Positions 13,554-23,767 of a stretch of 64,000 nt of DNA are shown here, one piece after another. The notes below the pieces were generated by a model. The model searched no databases, had not been told where the DNA came from, and saw only the letters and a list, made by a program, of their open reading frames with translations. The position numbers and the translations under genes are program-made. This stretch comes from Isoetes taiwanensis. Lineage: Eukaryota; Streptophyta; Lycopodiopsida; Isoetales; Isoetaceae. The stretch is taken from contig JAJEKV010000169.1 in assembly GCA_021234155.1 (NCBI GenBank), positions 982,436 through 1,046,435 of the forward strand. The letters are read 5' to 3'. Each line of letters opens with the position of its first letter. Positions within the stretch are counted from its first letter, which is position 1.

Positions 13554-13760
13554 CCATCCCCCTCCTACGATGGCGACGAGTCCTCGAAGATGGGGCCAGA
13601 GTACTCAGACTTGGCTTATGCGGGTAACGTCGGTGAAACTCCGCAATTTTGTCAGGTGCATTAGTCAGATTCTCGGCAGGCTCCCAGGTTCTGTCACTTG
13701 GCGAGTAACCTTCCCAATCGACGAAGTAATACAATCATCGACGAAGAAACTTGGAGTCCA
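13549..13760 (-). pseudogene. Chromovirus chromodomain, end of polyprotein
   Basis: In sense the frame reads YFVDWEGYSPSDRTWEPAEN then LTNAPDKIAEFHRRYP. The aromatic residues and the W-E-P-A-E-N-L block are the hallmark of a chromodomain, which binds methylated histone tails and steers integration into heterochromatin. The open frame ends at 13549, five bases inside the 3' LTR, so coding sequence overlaps the LTR edge. Confidence 0.9.
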
Positions 13761-13936
13761 GAATCGCTCGAACCTCGAACTCCTCATGATCATCAATCTC
13801 GACTGGTGATGGAGGTGGAGGTACTCGATCCGGAAATGGATTCGCCATATAGGGTTCTAACAAAGACACATGAAACACTGGGTGAAGCCCGACCGATGGC
13901 GGAAGCTCCGGACGGAAGCGGCATCACCAACTTCGT

Positions 13937-14920
13937 TCAATGATCCGATAGGGACCTAAGCACCGTAGTCGAGCTTGTTACAAGGGCGAAGCTGTCGGCA
14001 AATCCCGACATAAAGAGCCAAACAAGATCACCAACCGCAAAATGAGGAGGCGCCCCGGCGATCTGATCCGCATGATGGCGATAACGTGCTTGGGCACTCG
14101 AGAAGATGGTGCTGAAGGTCATCCTGAAGCATGCGAGCTTCTCGAGCCTGTCACCGGCGGGATTGGCCGGAGTCATATCCGGGGAGCAATCAAAGACCAC
14201 CGGGATGCATGCCGAAATTAATAAAGAACGGAGTCTGGCTTGTGGAGGCATGGACAGAATTATTATAAGCAAATTTTGCCGGCCAGTAGCCAATCAACCC
14301 GGTCATCCTGGCGATAATTGATGAAGCATCGCATAAATACGCGCTCAAGGGTTTGATTAGTGCGCTCCACTGTCCATTGGTCTCGGATGATGTCCGTAAG
14401 AGAGCTTAACGTTCCACATGCAAGAGTTGCAATAGACGCTTCAAAAGCGGCAACAAATTGAGGGCGCGGTCGCGACAATGTTATCACGGTAAACCATGGA
14501 GTCGATCCACCTCTCGAAGCAAGAGAACCGCTGTGGCTTCACTAGAGATAGAAGTGTTGCAAGGAACGAAATGTGCCATCTTAGAAAAATGGTCAACAAC
14601 AACAAGGATGGCGTCATGGCCCTGGGAGGATGGAAGCTCGACAATAAAATCCACTGAAATACTCTTCCAAGGACCGGCTAGAACTGGTAAAGGCTGAAGC
14701 AGGCCATGAGGAAGATGCCTCGGAATCTTGGCTCGACAGCAGATATCACAGGATCGAATAAAAGCTTCGACAGAGCGACGAAGACCTGGCCACCAATACT
14801 CTCGACTAATAAGTTCAAAAGTCTTGGCTACTCCAAAGTGTCCGGCCAGAGGTGAATCATGGCAAGCCTGAAGAACCTGAAGCCTAGAAGCACCATCTGG
14901 CACATATAGAAGCCCATCAC
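13937..14920 (-). pseudogene. Chromovirus integrase, broken
   Basis: From about 14900 in sense: LAGHFGVAKTFELISREYWW and CDICCRAK form the HHCC zinc finger. The core follows with SVDFIVELP and VVVDHFSKMAHFVPC (first Asp and neighbourhood), then after frameshifts ERTNQTLER near 14370, carrying the catalytic Glu region. Further C-terminal sequence runs to about 13940 (FAVGDLVWL at 14020). Integrase inserts the cDNA. At least three frame breaks are visible. Confidence 0.88.
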
Positions 14921-15459
14921 GGGCAGGAGTCCATCTCGAACCTCAAAAGCGATCATAGTCCGATCCCATCTGGCGAGAGGATGATGCGGCGCCAAGTGGG
15001 AGAATACATCTTGAGCCAATGGATGGGAGGGCGAGATGCTCGAGCAGGACTCCAACAAGAAGGCAGTATCATGAGGCCTCTCGAACAAAGTGAGAGCCAT
15101 AAAAGCTGGAACCGATCGGGCCCCTAAAATAACTCCGTGATTGCTGATCATATGCGGGGATCACCTAGTTTGGGCTCAAGGTAGGAGCGTCGAGACAAGG
15201 CATCGGGCTTTCCTTGGAGGGATCCGGGGCGGTACTTGATCGAAATCAATCAAGGGATAATACTTGAGTATGCCACCGCCCTGGCGACGGTTGAGCACTT
15301 TCGAAAGCGATCGAAAATATTCGAGATTCGGTGATCCGTGTAGACTGTGACCTTATAAGGAGATCCCTCCAGAAACGCGTCTCCACTCCTCGAAAGAATC
15401 CACTATCGCCAACAACTCCTTGTCATAAATGGGATAGTTGATTTCAGAGACTGAAACTT

Positions 15460-16640
15460 TCATGAATGATAGGCGATTGGATGCAATTCATGGTCATCCC
15501 CTCTTGTGCGGGATCCCACCAAATGCAAAATCGAAGCATCTGCTTCAACAACATATGGGAAAAGGATGCATGAGCAAGAACCGGCCCGTGGTGAAAGCAT
15601 GCTTCGGGGTAACAAAAGCGATTCGCTTCCCACGATCCATTCGAATGGCACGTCCTTGGCGGAGGCGTGTCAAAGGAAGAGCAATCTCAGAATAATCCCG
15701 GATGAAACGCTTAGATAGAAATTGGCAAACCCAAGAAAACACCGAACATCTCGAGCGGATGAAGGTGTTTGCCACTCGAAACGATCTTGACCTTTTCGGG
15801 ATCCATAGAGACTCCATGCGGTGTGATGCGATAGCCAAGGAACTTTACATTATCTCATTCGAACCGGCACTTCTCAAGTTTGGCATATAATCCATGCTAC
15901 GAAGCTTTTGAAGGACACGTCGAACATGTCTTTCATGTTCTTTGAGAGTCTTAGAATAAATAAGGATATCATCCAAATAGATGATAACAAAAGTGTCTAA
16001 GAACTCTCGAAAAACATCATTGGCCATATCTTTGGAATACTTTAGGAGCATTGGTAAGTCCAAACGGCATAACTGTGTACTCAAAATGGCCATACCGAAA
16101 ATACGAAAGGCTGTTTTCCACTCATCCCCTCCCGGATCCGAATAAGATTATAGGCACCTCAAGATCAATCTTCGTAAAAGAGTGCGCACTTTGAGTCGTT
16201 CCAACAACTCGGGATCGTTAGAGGAAGCGGATACCGATTTGGCAATCGTGATTTTATTGAGGCCACGATAATCAACGACGGAACCTGCCGAACCATCCTT
16301 CTTTTTGACGAAGAAGATAGGCGCCCAGCCAGGGATCGAGAATGTCGAATGAAGCCAGTGGCTAAATTCTCTTCAATATAATCCCGCAAAACCTTCAACT
16401 CGGCGGAGATAGACCATATATCGGACCATATGGCGGCGTGGTCTCCGGCTGCAAATCAATAGGACAATCATATGGACGATGCTCTGGGAGTTTGCTGGCT
16501 TTGACTTTGTCAAAAACATCAGAGAAGTCGCCATATTTATCTGGGAGCATTGGAGCAACTTCGCTGATGCCGAAGCTAGCCGATGGGTGAACACGGATTG
16601 CAAACATCTGAACTTGGATCTTGCCTTCTAGATTTATCAA
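15460..16640 (-). pseudogene. Chromovirus reverse transcriptase and RNase H, broken
   Basis: In sense: LPEHRPYDCPIDL near 16500 (RT start), KVLRDYIEENLATGFIRHS near 16390, and FVIIYLDDILIYSKTLKEHE near 15985 with the YLDD catalytic aspartates. The following FRVANTF and VEADAS-type RNase H sequence runs to 15460. Frameshifts occur about every 250 bases. The enzyme pair would copy the RNA genome to DNA. Confidence 0.88.
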
Positions 16641-16643
16641 ACT

Positions 16644-17573
16644 TCAAGAGAAATCTTCGAGATCTGTAAACCGAGGGCATGAAGAAACCTCCACAAAAGC
16701 ATGAGCAGGAACATGAACATGAGCAGGAGCAACTGGAACAGGAACTGGATCAAGAACTGGAGCAGGAACAGGGACTGGAGCAAGAACTGGAGCAGGAACA
16801 GGGACTGGAGCAAGAACTGGAGCAGGAGCAGAAACTGGAACTGGAGCAAGAGCAGGAACTAGAGCTGGAGCTGGGACATCATCAAGAACATGATCAGAAT
16901 CTGGGGCATGAACTGGAGCAGAGGCAAGAGGCGGATCGTAACATGGAACAAGCAAGGGACGGAGTCGGGGCCCCCACATCTTCGCACGGATCGAAGTCGA
17001 TGTTGGTGTAGAAACGATGACCGCAGATGAACTGGAACTAGAGCTAGAACCAGCAAATCGAAATGATCTAGTACGCCAATCAATCTGCGGGTTATGTAGC
17101 TCGAGCCAGGGCAGACCCAAGACTATTGGCGCATGAGGGCTAGCAATGAGATTGAAGGAAATACGACAAGAAACTCCCTCGAACAAAACCTGAAGAGGCG
17201 CAGCACACGGATCGCACCGAGGAGATCTCCCGTCCATCAATCACGCCCGGCGAAGCGGGATGCTCAACCTTGCTTCTAGGGATGGCGGCGTTATCGGCAA
17301 ATGCATATCCATAAAGCAAGCATTTGCACCACAATCAAGTTGCGCCAACACTTGCAATTCTCCAACCGATTTCAATGATATAGGGATGAAGAATGCCCTG
17401 GTCGACCTTATCGATGGAATAAACATGTCAGGAAATGTGGAAGGAGTTCGAGAAAAGGCGGCCACCGACGAGAGACTCCTACTACCTGACCGCCCCCGAA
17501 GTTTTCCGGACCGATTTAGGCGCTTCTGCTGGGGCATCCACGGCGATATGGCCAGCTCCTCCTGTAGAGGCAA
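16644..17573 (-). pseudogene. Chromovirus protease region with Pro-Ala-Val-rich linker
   Basis: In sense, VLAQLDCGANACFMD near 17350 is a retropepsin active-site region with DCG in place of the usual [23 protein letters not shown] near 17110 is the typical C-terminal part. It is followed at 16680-16900 by a tandem stretch encoding repeats such as [10 protein letters not shown], placed between protease and reverse transcriptase. Such a linker is unusual. A frame break lies near 17240. Confidence 0.85.
16690..16905 (-). repeat. Minisatellite encoding Pro/Ala/Val repeats
   Basis: Plus-strand units 'gcaggaacagggactggagc' and 'aagaactgga' alternate with period near 36 bases or fractions of it. 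In the element's sense they encode alternating Pro-Val-Pro-Ala units. Length variation between copies is expected. Confidence 0.85.
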
Positions 17574-17690
17574 AGATTAGCCTCTCTCCGACGCTTCGGT
17601 GGCGCATAAGGGTCCTCGAACTGCCCGATCAATGCAGATAGGCTCGGTCGAGATCCGCTAGATTCTCTGAGATAAGGCGGGAAGGCGAAG

Positions 17691-18456
17691 CTATAGGCGC
17701 TTGTGTAAGTGGAAAGACATGACTACGTCTCTCTTGCCTACGTTCAAGAGCCGATTATCACATCGAACAGAAAATCGATGGCTTCTTCTAAACTCGGGGA
17801 TCCTCCATAGACAACAACATATCTTTGACATCCTCGTAACCCCTTCGGAAACAATCTCGAAGTGCAATATCATCCCGGCGTTATTCCATCGCAATTTGAC
17901 GAAATTTTGATGCCTATACTGAAGCTGGGTGAGAGCCTTGCCTTCAGTTGCAAAGTTTTGTGACTGCTGTCGCCTGACGATCGGTGTCTCCAAAGCATGC
18001 TTCGAAGTTTCGCAGGTGAAAGCGGCAAAATCTTGCAACTCGGGGCTCCTTTCTCCAATAAAGGAGCAAACCAACTTAGAGCTGGCCCTGTGAGAAGAGA
18101 ACCAATCACCCCACTTGTTCTTGAGCTGTGGGATATCTATGAGGATGGAGCTGAATCACAAGCCCGATCTGATTCAAAAAACCGCGGAGCTTGAACCGAG
18201 TGCCGTCAAACTTCTCTGGCAGGCTGATCTTAGGCTCTGATAGCCTCAATCCCGAGCTAGAAGCAGATTCATGTGAAGCAATACGTTCCTTAAGCTCTTT
18301 ATTGTCCAACTGCAACTGCTGGCATACTTGAACAAGCTGCTGGACCTGTTGTAATAAAGTCGGAACCTCCTCCATAGATATAAAATCACCAACTATGAGC
18401 AAAAAAAAATGTTTAGGATCAGAGCAGACAAGAACCGGTAAGGGATTCCGGTTCAA
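17691..18456 (-). pseudogene. Chromovirus Gag, broken
   Basis: In sense, after the primer site, MEEVPTLLQQVQQLVQVCQQ begins a coiled-coil-like start, followed by KISLPEKFDGTRFKLRGFLN. After a frameshift, SLLTGPALSWFAPLLEKGAP near 18100 is the capsid-like core typical of Ty3 Gag. No intact CCHC zinc knuckle is visible before the protease, so it is either lost by frameshift or absent. Confidence 0.85.
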
Positions 18457-18458
18457 AC
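18443..18458 (-). promoter_or_regulatory. Self-priming primer-binding site of the chromovirus
   Basis: Directly after the 5' LTR the sense strand reads GTTTGAACCGGAATCC, with no TGG start as a tRNA site would have. Twelve bases (TTGAACCGGAAT, sense 18456-18445) are complementary to ATTCCGGTTCAA in the LTR (perfect in the 3' LTR; one position gives a G-U pair in the 5' LTR). That LTR site lies about 25-30 bases below a TATATAAGG box, where transcription should start. This matches the self-priming design known for Tf1/sushi elements. Confidence 0.7.
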
Positions 18459-18974
18459 TGTCATGAACCTACTCGAAAACAAGGAAAATACGTAGAAAAT
18501 ACGCAAGAAATACAGAAGAAATACGCCAAGATCGGCAAAGAATCTGATATATGAACAGGAATCAAGAATACAATAGCCCGAAGGCAAGCAGGAATACGAG
18601 ACAGATGCCTAGAAGGCTCAAGACTGGCGTTGAACCAGAATGGTTAAGAAGGGAGGTGCCTCCTTATATATCTAGACCAACGGTCAGGATCGCGCCACTC
18701 CAATGGATGAGATCGCGCCAAGTGTCGCGCATGCATTTAGGTTCTAGAACATTCTAGAACCTTCTGGAGATAGTCCCACATATGAGAAAGACGTGAAGGA
18801 ATGTCTTCAACAACTATTGGTAGCGCACTTGGTAAGGGTGTGTGACTTGCAACTGGAAAGTTGCGAGTTCAAACTTTGTCTTGTGCAACTACCCCTTTGC
18901 ATCCGTGTGACGACCATCTTTTGTACATAGGAGTATAATGTTCGTATGATACGAATATCCGTATGGTCGTCACA
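18459..18974 (-). repeat. Chromovirus 5' LTR with TATA box and predicted start site
   Basis: 516 bp. In sense a TATATAAGG box lies at 18670-18662 and the likely RNA start at about 18643-18641, with the sequence ATTCTGGTTCAA able to fold onto the primer site. It also holds the antisense tRNA-like stretch at about 18813-18890. Confidence 0.92.
18813..18890 (+). other. tRNA-like sequence inside the LTR (copy 2)
   Basis: Same A-box-like and B-box-like phrases as in the other LTR ('ttggtagcgcacttgg', 'gagttcaaac'), with small differences including one extra base. Its presence in both LTRs means it was part of the element when it inserted. Confidence 0.5.
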
Positions 18975-18979
18975 CCGAC

Positions 18980-19140
18980 CTTCTAAAAACCACAATTTCC
19001 AAACAAAAACCTAACGACCACTGAAAGAGCAAAACACATATACTGACGTCAGATTTATAACAAAATAGGCTACAAATACATTTACAAACCTTAGGAAATC
19101 TTATGTAACACCAGACCCAAACAACATTTTGGGAACTTAA
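18980..19140. other. Right flank of the unidentified insert inside copia
   Basis: About 160 bases, AT-rich, no coding content. Copia coding sequence resumes at about 19150 with LSRKSEALTTFKQYV. Confidence 0.5.
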
Positions 19141-21657
19141 TAGTAGAAAATGTAAGTGTTATTGTCTATCAAGGAAATCAGAGGCTTTGACTACTTTTAA
19201 ACAATATGTACTTGAAATGGAAAGGCAGACTGGCAAAAAGCTAAAATGCATCAGATCTGACAGATGAGGAGAGTATTTGTCAAATAAATTTAAGCATTTT
19301 TGTATCTCAAATGGGATAAAGAGGCAGATGACTTGCAGATATAGCCCACAACAGAATGGTGTGGCTGAGAGGAGAAACAGGACAGACATAAATGCAATTA
19401 GGTCAATGATCAAAGGAAGTGGATTGCCAAACAATATTTGGGAAGAAGCCCTTAAGGCAGCTGTGTTTATCCAAAATAAATTACCATCATCAAGCTTGGG
19501 AGGCAATGTATCAGACCTTGTATGGTCAAACAACAATGGTGAAATAAATTATGATATATTCAAATGTTATGGTTGTCTTGTCTATTTTCACATACCAGAT
19601 GAGCTAAGGAGGAAACTAGACAATAAAGGTGAAATTGGATTTTTAGTTGGATATGACGAGGAGTCTAAAGGTTACAGAATTTTTGTTCCCAAGAACAATG
19701 AAATTATTATTAGCAGGGATGTTATTTTCAATGAAGGGGTCTTGTACAAACACAGATACAAAAGAAATAAGGCAGAAGAGAAGATAGCAAGAAAAGAAAA
19801 TTCTGAAAACAAAGACAATAATATGGAACAGCCTCAAATGGATCTCGAGTCAATCAATGGGGATGAATATCATAGCAATAATGGGACTGACCAATCAGAG
19901 ATAAACAACAGCAAAAATGATAGTCTTGAATCGACACTAGAGGAAAACAAACAGGACACAACTTGTAAAAGGAGAAAAACCCAGGTTGAAAGGCTTATTG
20001 ATGAAGCAAGAATAAACACAGAAACTTATGGAAGGACTGATGGTGGCAGAAGCATGAGAATTGGAAAATTAGGGCAAAATGTCAATGAAGAAGACATTGA
20101 TCAAATTCTGGCAATTCTAGATGATGTACAAATACCAAAAACTTATGAGGAAGCATTGATGTCAGCTGATAAAGTGCAATGGCAGGAAGCTATGCAAGAG
20201 GAATTGGAATCATTCAAGCATACTCAGACATATGACACAGTGGAAGAACCTACAGGACAAAACATTATAGGTAGCAAGTGGATTTTTAGAATAAAAGACT
20301 GTGCAGATGGAAGAAAGAAATACAAAGCCAGATTGGTTGCTCAGGGTTATACACAAAAGAAAGGAAAGGATTATAATGAGACATACTCACCAATAGTCAA
20401 ATTAACTAGTATCAGATTGCTTTTAAGCATTGCAAATGCTCAGAATTTTGACATACATCACATGGATGTTAAGACTGCATTTTTGAATGCAAAAATTGAA
20501 GGGGATATTTACATGAGACCAGCTCCTGGTTTTGGGGAAAAGAATCAAATGGTATAGAAATTAAAAAAGGCAGTTTATGGTCTTAAGCAAGCACCTCGAG
20601 AATGGTACATGTGCATAGATAAATTCTTGAGAGAACAAAATTTTGACAAGCTGCAAAATGATGGAAACCTTTATAGGTTTAAAGATGGAGAACAATTTTG
20701 CATTCTAGCTCTTTATGTAGATGATTGTATCATGGTTGCAAACAATGTTGAATGTCTAAAATAGTGCAAAAGAGTTCTACAAAATAGATTCCAAATGACT
20801 GATTTGGGAGAGTTGAAACAATTCCTTGGCATAGAAGTGATCAGGAACAAGAAGAATAAAATGTTAAAGTTGAAGCAGAGCAAGCATATAGACAATATGC
20901 TTAAAAGGTTTAATTTGACATGGGCAAATCCAGTTGCAACTCCAATTGTACCTGGACACAAACTAACTGCTGAGAAATACATTACTGTGGAGGAAGCACA
21001 AGAAATGGAAAAAGTGCCATACAGGGCCTTGATTGGCTGCTTGTTGTATTTGTCTAACAACACAAGACCAGACATATCCTAGGTGGTGAATATATTAAGC
21101 AGAAATTGTCACAATCCTACCAAAGAACACTGGTCAACTGGAAAACGAGTTTTAAGGTATCTAAAGAAAACTCAAGAACATGGCATTGTGTATAATTCAG
21201 AGGATTTAGTTATGCAAGCATTTAGTGATGCTGACTGGGGTGGAGACTTAGGTTGTAGAAAATCCACTTAAGGATATGTCATTTACTTAGGTGGAGGTGT
21301 TGTAACTTGGAGAAGTAAAAGACAAAGTGCTATTGCAATGTCAACAGCAGAAGCAGAATATGCTGCCTCATCTTTAGTTGCAAAGGAAGTAGCATGGTTG
21401 AGAAGATTATTGGAAGAATTAAACTGTCCAAAATTAGGACAGATAACCAAAGCTGCATTGCCATTGTCAAGAATCCTGTGGATCATGAAAGGACAAAGCA
21501 CATAGAATTGAATATTCATTTTATCAGGGATTTGGCTAGCAAAAATCACATTCAAATGGCATATGTGAATACTGCTAAACAAGTTGCAGACATTTTTACT
21601 AAAGCACTTACTGAAAGTAAGTTCATTCAACACAGGGATAATCTGAACATTTTCTGA
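19141..21657 (+). pseudogene. Copia integrase C-terminal part, reverse transcriptase and RNase H, broken
   Basis: LSRKSEALTTFKQYV at 19165 continues integrase; QQNGVAERRNRT near 19350 carries its catalytic Glu. The 426-codon open part runs to a TAG at 20555. Reverse transcriptase follows: YKARLVAQGYTQKKGKDYNE, HHMDVKTAFLNA, VYGLKQAPREWY, and LYVDDCIMVAN with the catalytic aspartates at about 20715. RNase H has FSDADWGGD near 21225 and STAEAEYAA near 21343, ending at 21657. Stops lie at 20555, 20762, 21080 and 21269 and a frameshift near 21435. At least three stops replace a usual Trp, as TGG to TAG would. Confidence 0.93.
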
Positions 21658-21663
21658 TTATAT

Positions 21664-21676
21664 GATGAAGGAGGAA
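21664..21676 (+). promoter_or_regulatory. Copia polypurine tract
   Basis: GATGAAGGAGGAA lies immediately before the TG of the right LTR, the normal place for the plus-strand primer. Confidence 0.85.
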
Positions 21677-22264
21677 TGTTGGGAATGTCATCATATAATT
21701 GGTTATGGTGTCTTCAACAAGTTGAATATGCTGAAGCAGTATGCATCTGAAGAAGCTGACATTATTTCACCTTGTATAGATCACAATGGTCTATTAGGGC
21801 ATGGTGAGAATTATGTAAAGAAATAAACCTATGGTTTAAAACCTATGGTCGAATATTGACATCGAATGAGGTGTCAACATGTAATATAAGCATTTGGAGC
21901 GAAAAGTTCTTATGAACTTAGTAACTGCCTATGGCGGCCGGATTTGATGGCAAAACCGTCGAAGACCTGCCGATTTAAACATAAGATGTATATCCCTGTA
22001 CAAATAATTCATTGCATTGGTTCAGGAGGAAGAATTCGAACTAACATATCCGTTAGATCATTTGTTTGAAGCAGTTGTGTGCTACAGTAAAACATTCGAT
22101 CCTATATGAACAGTGTTTTTATTTTCTAATGGTTCAATGGTGACTTCACTAATGTTTAATGTAGCAATGGTTCATTTGTTGATTTGAGTTCTTAGAAGTT
22201 GAAGTGAAATAAAATATCTACTTTGGTATTGAACTTGTGATTGAATTTGTCTCTAATTCCAACA
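21677..22264 (+). repeat. Copia 3' LTR
   Basis: 588 bp, paired with the left LTR; ends CCAACA followed by the TGGAG duplication. Confidence 0.95.
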
Positions 22265-22735
22265 TGGAGTTCCTGAGTTCTGGATTTAACAATCGATTTC
22301 TCAGGTCGGGATTCAATTTATCAGGTCGATTTCATCAAGCAACAGCTCGATTTCTCAGGCTCTCAGGTCGTATTCCGGCAGTAGTTGGTCTGTCTACTGG
22401 TTTCTCAGGTTTGTAGTCTTTTCACATCTCGGTTTTTATGGAGTCGATTTCTCACAGATCGGGATTTAACAGTGGCTTCATAGGTCGGGAGTTATAATCG
22501 GATCATATCTCTGTAGTCAGATCATATCTCTGTAGTTGGATTCAACAGGTCGGGATTTACAGTCGGGATTCATCAGGATTCTGTCGGGATTCTGTAGTCG
22601 GATTCAACAGGTCGGGATTCAACAGGTCGTGATTAACAGTCGGATTTAACAGTCGGGATTCACAGCTCAACAGGTCGGATTTGTAGTTGTTTCATATCTC
22701 TGTTTTTGGATCAACAGGTCGGATTTGTAGTTGTT
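22265..22735 (+). repeat. Right part of the AGGTCGG degenerate tandem array
   Basis: Phrases like 'acaggtcgggattcaacagg', 'cagtcgggattc' and 'tcatatctctgt' recur at roughly 12-40-base spacing without a fixed unit. It is the continuation of 9925-10049 and is part of the Harbinger interior, perhaps its 5' untranslated region. Confidence 0.8.
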
Positions 22736-22918
22736 TCATATCTATCTATCTATGGTTCGAAAGTGAGAAATTGGATTTCTTTTTTCGATTTCTACATATC
22801 TCTGTTTTTCCTATGGTTTTTGTACATATGGTTTCTATATGGTATCTACATGCTTGTTTTTGCAAAAGTTGTTTTTGCTTGTTTTTGTTTCTATCTACAT
22901 GGTTTCTACATGGTATCT

Positions 22919-23135
22919 AATGGTAATCATTTGCATAGGTAATTTAAAAAAAATCCTTGGTAATCATTTGGTAATCCTTGGTAATTCTTGTTATCACATG
23001 GTAATCCTTATGCATAGGTCATTTGAAAAAAAATCCTTGGTAATCCTTGGTATCACATGGCAATCCTTATGCATAGGTCATTTGAAAAAAATCCTTGTAA
23101 CTCCCTTCATGTAAAATCCTTATGCATAGATCATT
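22919..23135 (+). repeat. Tandem repeat of about 65 bp (CCTTATGCATAGGTCATTTG units)
   Basis: Three to four copies containing 'ccttggtaatccttggta(t)cacatgg' and 'ccttatgcataggtcatttg' plus poly-A stretches; the last copies are shortened. It lies upstream of the transposase gene. Confidence 0.85.
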
Positions 23136-23767
23136 TTTAATCCTCCTTATGCATTATTGAAAAATCCACCATGTGAATTCATTGTCATGTAATATGATTG
23201 TGCTTATGTTGTTTTATTTTGTGCAATCTACTTTGTTAAAGCTTCAATTGTACTCATGATCTTTTACTTTTCTTTATTTGGCGTTTTAGATTCCCAGAGA
23301 TCCCCATGGCAGGATTTGATGGTTTTGATGGTTAGGATACTCGTCCTTTCCTTATACCCAGGGCCTTGAGGAACCTGAATCTCAAGAAATACCTTCCTCT
23401 CAACCTCGCCACTTCCAAATTTTCTAGTCCATTTTCATGCATTTCCACGTGGTCCAGTTGCAAGGAGATCTGCTATCCCTCCGATATATCCTTATCCTAG
23501 TCCTCCTATTATAACAGTCCTCCTATTTAAACTAGTCTTCCGCTTGTCAAATCAATCAAAGTAGTCGAGTAATGTTTTTTGCTTATTTTATTTCTAATGA
23601 AGTAATTGTTTTCCATTGGGTAAACTAGTCCTCCGCTTGTTCTATTTCTAATGAATTGCATAATTGTCAAACTAGTCTTCCACTTGTGAATTTTTATTGT
23701 TTTATTTTAAATCCAAACTCTTACCTATCTCTATCATGTATTGCATGCTTAGGTCATATCTATTGGC
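23136..23767. other. Harbinger leader upstream of the transposase
   Basis: AT-rich and without an intact gene. A short frame at 23306 (MAGFDGFDG) stops at once. The phrase 'actagtc(c/t)tccgcttgt' occurs three times (23530-23680). It may include an intron or leader of the transposase transcript. Confidence 0.4.

Larger units (their letters stand above)
13066..18974 (-). mobile_element. Ty3/gypsy chromovirus with self-priming signature
   Basis: LTRs at 13066-13553 and 18459-18974 start TGTGACGACC and end CATGACA in the element's sense (minus strand). They are flanked by CTGAC (13061-13065) and CCGAC (18975-18979), a 5-bp duplication with one mismatch. Gene order in sense is Gag, protease, RT, RNase H, integrase, chromodomain, typical of chromoviruses. 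A polypurine tract (reverse of 13554-13566) precedes the 3' LTR. All frames are broken, so it is inactive. No tRNA primer site follows the 5' LTR; instead the sequence there complements the predicted RNA start. Confidence 0.93.
10050..22264 (+). mobile_element. Ty1/copia LTR retrotransposon, interrupted
   Basis: Two LTRs (10050-10643, 21677-22264) beginning TGTTGGGAATG and ending CCAACA are flanked by the perfect 5-bp duplication TGGAG (10045-10049, 22265-22269). The primer site TGGTATCAGAGC follows the left LTR and a polypurine tract precedes the right one. Domain order is gag, protease, integrase, reverse transcriptase, RNase H, as in copia. The integrase region is split by a 6.7-kb insert (about 12393-19140). 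With that removed the element is about 5.5 kb. Frameshifts and stops make it non-autonomous. Confidence 0.96.

Noticed and set aside
22919-23135. CRISPR-like array
   Set aside because: The repeats are contiguous and degenerate with no unique spacers; an ordinary tandem repeat.
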